NCBI GenBank assembly: GCA_004794655.1
Contig: SMMW01000585.1
Span: 8,183,501-8,247,500, forward strand
Reading direction: 5' to 3'
Source of the DNA: Marisa cornuarietis
Taxonomy: Eukaryota > Mollusca > Gastropoda > Architaenioglossa > Ampullariidae
DNA: 64,000 bases
A model generated the notes under the pieces. It was not told where the DNA came from. It saw only the letters and a program-made list of their open reading frames with translations, and made no database searches. The position numbers were made by a program, and so were the translations under genes. Positions 25,094 through 34,800 of this stretch are shown here, piece by piece (positions within the stretch are counted from its first letter, which is position 1; every line of letters starts with the position of its first letter).

Positions 25094-25504
25094 ATGAAAG
25101 ATAAAGCGAGCCAGGCAGACGGGATCACCGTCGAACAGCTGGTCTCGGCCATCGCCCAGCTTGGGGAGAAGGACGGCTCGACCCTGCAAGCCATAGGCAA
25201 GGTGTTGTGCCAGGAGCGCTTCCCCGTGTCGCAGGCAAGACTCAAGAGCCTCATCCTCAAGGGCGTGCGACGGGGTCAGCTCAAGCAAGGCACCAGCACC
25301 AGAGGTCGCTTTGTCCTGAAATCAGGGGGATCCCGTTCTGTCCGGGCCAGCCGTAGTGATGCCTCGACATCGAGTCGTTTCGGCCGAAGGAGGCGTCGCC
25401 GACGACGACGAAGTCGGCGAAGACGACGCAGTCGGCGAAGACGCCGGAGACGCCGGAGACGCCGAAGTCGACGAAGGCGACGAAGAAGGCGAAGGCGATA
25501 TTAG
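25094..25504 (+). CDS. Histone H1-derived protamine-like sperm nuclear basic protein
   Basis: Intronless, 136 aa. The ATG at 25094 has A at -3. Residues about 9-76 form an H1/H5-type winged helix: ITVEQLVSAIAQLGEKDGST aligns with helix 1 and the following turn of H5, and RRGQLKQGTSTRGRFVLK with the C-terminal helix and beta wing (compare LKQ..G..ASGSF.L in H5). Residues 77-97 are a Ser/Arg linker. Residues 98-136 are almost pure arginine: 9 Arg, Ser, 5 Arg, Ser, 11 Arg, Ser, 10 Arg, Tyr. This combines a linker-histone fold with a protamine tail, as in the PL-type sperm proteins of molluscs that arose from H1. Its role is predicted to be packing of sperm DNA in the spermatid nucleus. All six Arg codons are mixed in the tail. 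A histone 3' stem-loop follows 59 nt after the stop. Cleavage to release the tail is possible but cannot be seen here. Confidence 0.88.
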   Translation: MKDKASQADGITVEQLVSAIAQLGEKDGSTLQAIGKVLCQERFPVSQARLKSLILKGVRRGQLKQGTSTRGRFVLKSGGSRSVRASRSDASTSSRFGRRRRRRRRRSRRRRRSRRRRRRRRRRRSRRRRRRRRRRY

Positions 25505-25563
25505 AGCCGCTGATTAAACTGTATACCTAAATAGAGAAAAACAGGGAAAAAAAAAGCTGACAA

Positions 25564-25579
25564 GGTCCTTTTCAGGACC
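25564..25579 (+). terminator. Canonical histone mRNA 3' stem-loop
   Basis: GGTCCTTTTCAGGACC forms a six-base-pair stem (GGTCCT with AGGACC) closing a TTTC loop, followed by ACTCA. This matches the replication-dependent histone 3' end bound by SLBP, with the usual U-A closing pair. It lies 59 nt after the stop codon of the H1/protamine gene, and no AATAAA lies between. A purine-rich downstream element for U7 is less clear; AAAGACAG near 25604 is a candidate. Confidence 0.9.
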
Positions 25580-26543
25580 ACTCATATTCCGGAGATTCGG
25601 TTACTAAAGACAGTAATGAAACAATCAATGCAATCAAATGTGATGATAATAAGGGAAAATGGACTTATGTCTGTTACAACTTATTAAGGCGGGTACTAAA
25701 CATACCTTAGAGCAGGAGAGAATCATGCTGCCTGACGAGAGGGGAGAACGGGGGGTGTGCCCGGGCCCGCGGCTATGAAGGGGGCCCGGCCTTGATCAGT
25801 GTATTTGTTTCTTTCTTTTCCTTTTCTTTTTCTTTTAAAGAGGTAGATGTTGAGTTTCAACGCTGTAGTATACTATTTCCGGGCATAAGATAGGCGGGCC
25901 TGGGATGGGAAGCGTAGTCAGCGGTATCTCGCTGGACAAGCTTGGAGTCGGAAGGCTGCTGGACACCGAAGATTTATCGCGCATGAACCATCTAGACTCT
26001 AGAAGGACGGTCGTGCATTGAGATATTGAGATTGCTGGTTTTATGTGCGACTAAGGGAGGGGGTGGCTGCTAGCAAATTGGAGTGAAGAGGTGTGGCCAC
26101 TCTGTGAAGCGAGAGGATGGGAGCCCGCCCCTGGGCCCTGGCGCTGCAGCCTCTAAGCAAGAGATGTTAAGGCTGCATTTTTTGTACTTAACGACACTGA
26201 AACTGTCTTCTACCGGTTCTCCATCACTAAACAAACAGCTACATTAGATCCCTGATACCATATTATCCTGTAACACTTCTGCAGCCAGCAAAATAGTACA
26301 CATTACAATGACAATGACCAACTTTATTTGTCCCAGTGGGCAATTTGAATATGGGAATGTGCTCTAGTCGCAAAAATAAAAGACGTAAGGTACGAAATAA
26401 AGTTCGTTGCAAGGTGCAGCGTTAAAAATGTCAACAGTGAAAAAATGAAAAATGAAGTGGGCAAGTGACAATCATATCAGATCAATCATATATATATATA
26501 TATATAACTTACATCAAAGATAACCATGTTTGCACCTACAGCA

Positions 26544-26544
<1 letters not shown>

Positions 26545-26595
<51 letters not shown>
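26545..26595. repeat. (CA)n microsatellite
   Basis: An uninterrupted CA run of 51 bases. A short AT run lies just upstream at about 26488-26506. Confidence 0.97.
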
Positions 26596-26596
<1 letters not shown>

Positions 26597-27474
26597 ATTG
26601 ACAGTTCGTCTGAGATTGAGCAGCTGGACTGCAGATGGCACAAATGATTTCAGGTGTCTGTTACTTTTACATAGAGGCATGGTATAGCTTATTACAAAAA
26701 CATTTTTAAATCGCTGTCCCGCAAATAGTTAGGCATATAAATTTAACACCTACGTAACACCTACGTCGGGGTTGGTAGGGATCTTTTGTATAAAATCCCC
26801 CCCCCCCCTTTCAGTGCAAACGCTGCTTCAATTTGCTGTTCATCCACTGACTGCAGCAAAGTCGGCATATTCTGGCGATTCCGAAGACCATCTAGACGAC
26901 AACCATGTCAGCACCAGGCAGCTCATCAGGACGGCCGACAGTTTCGCAGGTGGAAAAAGACATCATAAAAGTCACTTTATGTTGCCGCACCCCAATGCTA
27001 GATGCTACTATAGTGTAGTACTTAAAACTGCGCTTGTTCCCACTCCAGTGAGCGGGTGATTTCAGATCTTATCCGGGAAATTCTCTCTATACGTCTTCCC
27101 CCTGTATGACATGTAAGGAAGTGTTATAGGGCCTGCCCAACTACGAGCACAGCGTCCTTTCTCTGCACTATGCATATGATGCAGCGTTATTTGCTCAGAT
27201 AAAACTCGTCACAGATCTAGCGGAAGCCCTCATCCCACGTGGAAGAACGAAAGAGCGTGAATGACGTCAGTTTGTCTGAATGGGTATGGATGATGAGAGA
27301 ATCAGAGAAAATGAGAAGGGGCTGAATTGGATTGAGAAGTGAAAGACTTTTTTTTATCTGTAGATAAAATGTATTTGTGTGAAAGAATCTGTATTTGTCT
27401 GCCCCTTGCATGTCATTGGAAGCGAGAGAGTGAGAGTCGCGCTTCCCGAGGTTGTGACAACTATTAAATGTTTT

Positions 27475-27668
27475 ACAGGAAAATGTTTATAAAACATTTT
27501 AAAAAGGTAGAAAATAAGTTTAAAAATAGTTTGAATGTAAACATTACTAAAACATTCTTTTAGATGGGCAAGAAAAACATTTCCGAAAACATTTTCTGCA
27601 AACATGATTCAAACATTTCGTGAGAACATTTATAAAACATTTATAAAATGTTTCAATGCTATCTGGGA
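27475..27668. repeat. Degenerate periodic AAACATTT / AAATGTTT repeat
   Basis: AAAACATTT-like words and their complements recur every 10-25 bases across about 190 bp and end before CAATGCTATCTGGG. This resembles interspersed repeats built from degenerate AACATT/AACGTT units seen in other marine invertebrates. I saw no clear target duplication. Confidence 0.5.
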
Positions 27669-28429
27669 AGAGCACATTTTGTGGTTAGTAACGTTTCTGA
27701 GGTATAGCGTGTATCCCACTGTGAGGATATCATGTGCTATTTTTTGAAGGATGTGTTCGTGATGACTGGGTCAACATATTTGTTGCTTAGTGTTTGAAAA
27801 GTTTATTTGTGGGAAAGTCTGAAGCAATCTACAAGGTTAAGTGCGTTTGTATAAGTGCTTGGTACAGGGTTTTAGTTTGTGTATGTATGTTTAGAGCAGT
27901 CTTTGGTTTTGCCGCAAGGAGTTGTCGATGCCTTTGCTACATAACTGATAAAAGTGGAGGGGGATGTCTTCGAGGCTGTGTGGGTGCTCATTTATGAAGG
28001 GATAATTGCTGAACTTCCTCTTCAGAACTGCAGACGACCGAAGCTCCTCCAGTCCTGGTTGTCTCGAAACAGCTTGGTCACCTGGGATAGAAGATGGCTT
28101 TCTATTTTGGATAGAATGTTCAGCAGACCTATCCCTTGTTGACGGGATGTAGATACATAGTGTTGCATTTTAAAGGTTCTGTGCGCCCCTTCCATAGGAA
28201 ATGGTAGATTGTTCTTTTTTTTAATGTAGTGAGCAATTATACTCTGGAAGTGTTCTCCATTACATAAATAATACAGAACAAGTGCTAGTTACAAGATAAA
28301 GATAATGTTGTTCACTGTATATAAAAAAAACAACTTAAAGGCTTAGGTTATAGCCACCAAGGATCGGACGCAACCGTGACACATGATAAAAAAACTGACA
28401 CTCCATATTAACGGGTAACATTTCTCTTA

Positions 28430-28612
28430 CTTCAAAACGTCTCTTAAAACCTACCTTTATCTCCTCGTGTGTGTGGTGTGGGTGGGTGGGGTATGTGTGT
28501 GTGGGTATGCGTGCTCATGTGTCCATGAGTTCTTTTATGTGTCTGCCTTGAATTGCTGTAGTATGAATGTGCGCTTTATAAATTTGTTATTGTAGTTGTT
28601 GTTGTTGTTGTT
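28430..28612 (+). repeat. Dispersed SINE/LINE-tail-like repeat with GTT tail
   Basis: CGTCTCTTAAAACCTACCTT, then a G/T-rich stretch, then GTGCGCTTTATAAATTTG and a (GTT)n tail. The TATAAAT-plus-triplet tail matches the end type at 9420, 20180 and 47370, here in plus orientation. Confidence 0.5.
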
Positions 28613-29971
28613 GTGTCCACTGTTGCTTCGCTGGTGCCAGAAGTTGACAACCATGTTCCCCCTTCCCCGCTCCTGTCAAACGTACAAAGCACTGCTTTAA
28701 ACAAAGTTTCCGGACTAAGTTTTCCTCACATTCCCATCACTGGGAGATCGTGCTTCTACACTTTAATACCATTCTGTTGTGTTTTTGTATATTTTTGTTG
28801 TATTGAGATCTATAGATGTATGTTCTGTTAATTTTGAGTCTTTGTGAATATTGTGATTTTGTAAAGTTCATAGAGCCTACTTTTAAGAGGGATTAAAATG
28901 CGAACTTTAAAAAAAATTTGACTAGGCATTAATACGTCTAGGTGTGTCTTCATATACTACAATGTAGCCAGTTTGTGCATTGGGTTGCTGCCAGTATAGT
29001 TTATTCTACTTTTTAGCTAGAGAAAATTGATGCCATGGTAAGTAATTGTCAATGGATTTCATTGTTAGTTTACATTTACTGACCGAACAACTTCCCAGTG
29101 GTCTTGTTCAGTCACACGGGCATTTCAGCCAAGAAACCATTCAATACAAAACAAACCCAGAAGTGGGTGAAATTATATATTTAAGAAAGTGAAGAAGTGA
29201 AGATTATATTCTGGAAACGTGTTGTTTGGAACAAGACCGTACTCGTAGAGTTTGTGAAATCACTGGCCTGGAACAAAGGAAATTTTCATTATGCGCTTAT
29301 GACACGCATGCACTCACCGTGATGAAATTCTCCCAGATAGCCTCACTTTAAAATAGACATTCTCCTTATAGCACACAATTTGGAGATTGACACCATTTCA
29401 ACATACTTGTAATACACACTTTTCATGTTTAGTTTTCGAAATCAGTTTATCTTAACGGTATAACTAATTTGAATCCTCACCCTGTTCTCGTCACCCATGA
29501 AATAAATATTCTGTTGTTATTAATCCAAAGATTATAGTGGTAAGAGTTTATATGCGTTTGTGTCATTTTCCTACTCCCATTTACGTCATCACGTAAATGA
29601 AACTAAAAACATTTCAAATTTCGGTGAAAAAATACTTAAACTGTATGCAACATGATTGAGTAAGAGTACAATATAATTTCTATTATGACTCAGGTAATTC
29701 AAACATCTCTGTATAGATAAAGCACTTTTGTATCTCCGAGAGAATGTACGTGTGAGTGTAATGTTGAGTAAATTAATGACCATAACAGAAACGGGGAAAT
29801 GTTGGTGGCGTTCATGATGATGACGAAGACGATGATAAAAAGTTCCTAGCAAGTTTTTAGTTCTTGATTTTTACACGCTGTTCTTACACAAACTTGCATT
29901 TCATGTCTTGGATGACTTGTTTCGACCTAAGGAAATCTGTCATTTTGCAACAATCTTTCAGACACGAGTGA

Positions 29972-31830
29972 TTATGGACTCTTCAGTCGATACAAAATGT
30001 GTGAGTGTAACTGTTCAATGTGTGGAAACTGACCATAAAGCGTGAATGGCTTCTTGCCCACTTGGCTTGGCTCATCGTAGGCCCCAAAGGAGTCAGTTTG
30101 ATAGCCGATTGGAGGAGAGACGCCGTAGGGCTGAACAGTCTTCACGACAGGTACTGCTGACATGCTGACACGAGACTGGCGCAGGCTTGGAAGGTTACCA
30201 TAGTAACTGTTAAAGCCAGAGCCGCTAAGCGTAGCAGGCAGGGAGGAGTATCCTCCGTTGAAGCCAGCGTACTGCTGGTTCCGACTGGGTGGTACTCCAG
30301 AGAATGGTGGGCTGAAGCCGGCGTTCAAGCCAGCACCGGTCTTGTAGTCGTTTGTGTAGACTCCCCTGCCCTGCAGTCCAAAGTTGCTGCCAGCCGCGAA
30401 GTTAATTTGTAACCAGGAAGCAGTCTGTTGTAGGGAGGTACCGAGGCTGGGCCTGAACCGGGTGCGCCCAAACTTGCTGAGAGGCCGAAGGAAGGGTAAG
30501 GAGGCAACTTTGAGGTGACAAAGGCGGAAGAAAAGTCACCATAAGGAACAGAAGAAACTAAACCGGAAATGTAGAGCAGGCAAACCAGAAGCCTGGGACG
30601 AAACTCCTGTGGGAAAAGACGAGGACAACATACAAATAACTAGGAAGAAAAATGTTAAAATTCCTGTCTTAAGATAATAGGGGAAATTTCCCTGCCCTAA
30701 AATCTTCTATAATACCAATCTGTTGAAAGGTGGATGTAGTGAGTTGCAGTGTACAGAATTTGGAGTATGGGAATATGGACCAGACAGCTAGTCAGTCAGT
30801 CAGTCAGTCGACTGTCCCTTATCCATTTTTTAGTTTCGTTGGAAATATGCAGCAAGACTTCTTACTTCTTACGAGCGAAGGTTACGACGAGAGGATGTAG
30901 AAAATAAAACTCTAGAAGCAGAGGCAAAACCTAAGTTTCAAAAAATAGACGCAGCCACCCTTCTCACAAAAATTGATAAACTCTCAAAAACATTAACCAT
31001 GCGTGCGTACATTCTTGTGCGTGCGGTTGCTTTTCTATGTGCATATGTTTATATATGGTTTGTACCCCACGCGTCACCCTCACGTGGTTACACAGGGGTG
31101 GACCTGTCAGGCAAGAAAATACAATAACGCAGAGCGTACGTTTTTTTCAAATTAAACCGATAGTTTTAATTGGTTCCTACGTAGAATGGCGGTGACAAAG
31201 GTATAATCCTTAAGATACAGGTATTTTTTAATAGCACAGCGGAAAAAACACACTCTCGGCGACCATCTACATTATCCATCCAAAAATATAGGAAAAAACG
31301 TTGCCTCACCCCAACCACGACTGTTTATATATATATATATCTTCCAGAATATAAATACCAGAACCCCTCGCCCCACTTCTTGTCTGTCACGTAACCGCAT
31401 CCGGTTACCCAGTGGAGGCTCAGGGTTGTTCCAATGGGAATGTTTTGTATGAGGCACACAACAAAAGACGGGAAAAGACCACAAAAAAAAAAAGAAGAAA
31501 AAGAAAAGAAAGACAAAACGGGGTCGCCGGCATCCTGTGCCTGCCTGACAAATAAAAGAAAAATGACCAGGCATAAAAATAATCTCTTGTAACAACCAGG
31601 GTGTCACATGTTTGTGCGTATGTTTATGTACGTGTGTATGTGTGTTATGTGTTATGTATGCGTGCGTGTACTGTTTGTGTGCGCGCGCTCTTTTGGCTAT
31701 CAGTCCTTTTTTTTTTGTTTGAAATACGTCTTCACAGCATAATATATGAAAATATTTGATACTAAACACTATTAAAATAAAATATTAAAAGGTTATAAAA
31801 ATAATAGCGTGAGCTGAGTTCACTTACCAT
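29972..31830 (-). CDS. Secreted Gly/Ser/Pro/Tyr-rich protein, with a frame break
   Basis: Exon 1 carries only the start codon (31828-31830, ACAATG directly before donor GTAAGTG). Exon 2 runs from 30606 (acceptor TTTTCCCACAG) to a stop at 29972. Joined in phase, the protein begins MEFRPRLLVCLLYISGLVSS, a good signal peptide. It continues as a low-complexity chain rich in Gly, Ser, Pro, Tyr and Asn with motifs such as PPYPSFGL, YAGFNGGYSS and GFNSYYGNLP. Near 30400-30412 the frame shifts by one base. As read, the protein would stop after about 94 residues (stop at 30325-30327), but the following frame keeps the same composition to 29972, giving roughly 210 residues if the shift is repaired. The break may be an assembly error, a recent mutation or a null allele. 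The composition suits an extracellular matrix, shell-matrix or mucus protein, but I recognise no family. Confidence 0.62.
30786..30809. repeat. (GTCA)n short tandem repeat
   Basis: About five tandem GTCA units within the intron of the secreted-protein gene. Confidence 0.85.
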
Positions 31831-34800
31831 TGTAGCTTATATGTTTATGTAGCTATTCATACGAAATAACTCCTATAGACGTATGTCGTAGAATCTCTGG
31901 CGGTTGTTGTTCATGCGTTATGACTCGTATCCATGGAACTAATGGTTTATAAACGGAACGATGAAACCCAATATGGTGACGTCACTGTCCTATTAAACTG
32001 ATTCCTGATTCCTGATGTTTATCAGTGCGTTTCAGAAGGCCTTGCAGCAAGTACATAAGTATGCGCATGAGGGATGAGGTAAAGCGCGTGACTGAGTCAA
32101 AAGGTCATGTACTGACTGATTTTCTGTGGACATTCAGCAAAAGTGAGATTCTATTTTTTCAAAAACTTAAGAGAAAGTGAATGAGATCATGTGCTTGAAC
32201 CACAAAGCTCGAATTTGCTCTCTCAACGAATGTGACATTAGTTCGCATTGTCATTGTGTATACAATTTATATGGCCCAACGTGTTGAAAATTTACGAAAT
32301 AAATTATTTATGCGCAAATCTTTGTCATAAAACTTAGAAAACTGAGCACGCAGCTTAGAACTTGCTGAAAAATATCTGTAGCAGATAAATCGCACTGAAT
32401 ACCTAAAATTACATAAAATTTTGTTGCTAGGCGAAAAAGTATTAAAGGCTTCAATAAACGTTGTCAATGAATGCTTCCATTATCTAAGAAAAGGGAAAAT
32501 ACAATAAACTATTTTAGGGGATTTCGGACAAACTAATGTAAAACCAAAAATAAAGCCCCGGGTCGCTCGATCACGTTTGACAGGTAGTCATTCCTTCCCA
32601 TTAATTTGAAATTGCAAATATCACACGTCTAGTTCCTGTTCTCTTGCCTGGACAGCAGGGTGTGCCTTTTGGGGCACAATCTATAATTAAACAGCAATTA
32701 ACAAAAAGTCAGGTTTGCAGATTGGAAACTGGCCCGGGGCACGTCGTTTCAAGTGAAGGGGGGAGATCAAACTTGCGGGGGTGTCTACCGTAACACAACT
32801 CGCACCCCTTTCTCTTTCTGCCCACCTACCCATCTGTTTTTGTCTTTCGGTTTCTTGCAAAGGTGTCCTCTCAAATTATGGTATTGTCCAGTTAAGTTTC
32901 GTCTGCATAGTAGAAGTACATAGCAGGTTGTTTTGCTTAATAGATTTTACGTTTGAAAGTACTGACGTCTTACAACGGGGAAAAAAATAAACGTTAATAA
33001 TAAACATACTTTAGAGCAATGTACATAAAACCCTATTCCATAACCGAAAAGAATGTTCCTACCAAATTTGCCGAGGGTCGGTTTCGCCTAACACACCCAG
33101 CCATACTTTTTGCTGTATTTATGAAAATATGTGAATTTGGATGGGCGAAGAGGTCAGAGAAATGAAAAATAGGCCAAACTGTTGGAAATCCCCCCCCCCA
33201 CTCCATCCAATACAAGGCTATGTTGTGGTCTATTGTATGAAGTGCTTTAGTGAGATGACTTATGAACATTCTCCTTATCCGCTTGTTCTGAAATCTTCGG
33301 TCTGAATTTTAAACATTATCTGATCGTAGAGAGTGAGTATCAAAACAAAATCTTTTCACATTCTTTTTCGTCTGTTGATTAGTCTGCCTGTTCGTCTCCC
33401 TCTGCAGATTGGTGCAATTCGCTCTCCGTGATTACTGTTTGGTGCCCGATTCTTTGGGTCTTCTGTTTGTCTTTTACTTGTCATTACTGCTGTTCGTCCT
33501 TCCGTTCTTCGTATGCCGGCTGTGGCTTTTGTGTCAAGCACCGAGTGCATGCTCCTTCAGTCATGAGCATGATTATGCACTACAAAAATCACGCGTTTAT
33601 GTTTATTTATTATTGTTACTTTTTTCTGCCAATTTTTAAGTAGTAATAAATAAGTGAAAACTACTCGGCCGAAGAAACTTTAATTAGTACAACAGGGAAA
33701 GGTTAACATCCATAGACTTTAGCCACCTCACCCGACTTTCCATGAACATCTACACTATTCGTATCTGATAAGCACAGAGAAAGTTGGTCTAATTATTTCT
33801 TTATGTATGAATGTAAAACTACTCCCAATTTCTAGGATACCACAACTATGTTGAGGCAACAAACATTTACATCGGTGTCCATCTTGAGCACATGCTGAGA
33901 ACAGATGCTAGCACGTCCATCAAGGTAGTGTTCACTGTTCACTACCACAAGACTCACCAATTCGCATCCTCCCGCACTCATTCCAACACATCTAAGTGAA
34001 AATATATCTTATTTATTTCGGTAAAATGTCAAATGAGATGATGATAACAACCAATGAAATGATTGTGATGAAAGGCAACGGTGATCAAAAAGACGTTGTG
34101 AATGTTACAAGCTAGCGTACATAAGATCTAATTTGTTTTAATTCATGGTCTATTACATCTGGTAATCGACCCAGGACGATGCTAAGTCCTGAACACGATG
34201 TTTCGGTCCAGTGCAGACGATAAACAATTTTAACAAGAAACCTGCTCACACTGCTTGTGGCGCCACCAAGTTTAAGCTACAAAGGGTGATAAACTCAGTG
34301 GCAACGGCGGCACAGCTTAGTAAAAAACATAAAACTAAGCAAGGGGCATCAAAGGGTATGTCTGATAACAATCCATATATTTTCCCCTCTCCAACGCACT
34401 GCTCTCGTCACAAGTGCAGGAGCTACTAACCCTATCCTCCCCCACTTTCCGGTTTGGTTCAAAATTACCATTTTTGTCAATTATTAAATAACACAAACCA
34501 AAGCCTTGTCAGTCTTAGCACCTTCAAGGGTAGATTACCAAAGACAAAAATATATAAGCAAAAAACAGCTTATTAAACTACCTCATGGTTTTCAGTTATT
34601 AACAATATTACTCTTGAGGTAACATTATCATAATGGACGAAGAATAATCTGATACCAACAACTGTGGTAAATAATCATACTACACAGCCTGCTCTCACAT
34701 ATTAGGAAATGAAACAGCTTGCACAGCATAATGATAAAAAAAACAATGCTTAAATTATATATAAATGCGCCATCTGGTAGTGATGACTATTACAAGAGCA

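Larger units (their letters stand above)
25580..29971. other. Repeat-rich intergenic region; no confident gene
   Basis: It contains GC-rich sequence at 25735-25800 and 26095-26155, a sequence resembling a LINE 3' end (ACTTTATTTGTCCC near 26321), a CA microsatellite, a periodic AAACATTT region and a SINE-like tail. A possible exon with a long C/T tract, CAG acceptor and donor lies at 26815-26949 (135 nt, open in one frame), but no partner exons are visible. Confidence 0.45.

Noticed and set aside
24820..25288. Minus-strand frames of 146 and 76 codons over the H1/protamine gene
   Set aside because: Shadow of the plus-strand gene, whose winged helix, Arg tail and 3' stem-loop fix the strand.
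26465..26680. Thr/His and Cys/Val repeat frames
   Set aside because: Direct translation of the CA microsatellite.
27954..28142. 62-codon frame with a Trp/Arg-rich end
   Set aside because: No start context, splice sites or family resemblance strong enough to call a gene or a transposon.
31272..31769. 165-codon minus-strand open frame
   Set aside because: Made of poly-Phe from an A-rich tract and His/Thr from CA/GT repeats; no domain and no coding-like composition.
33409..33643. Hydrophobic plus-strand frames with Leu/Phe runs
   Set aside because: No ATG in good context, no splice partners, and composition follows the T-rich sequence.
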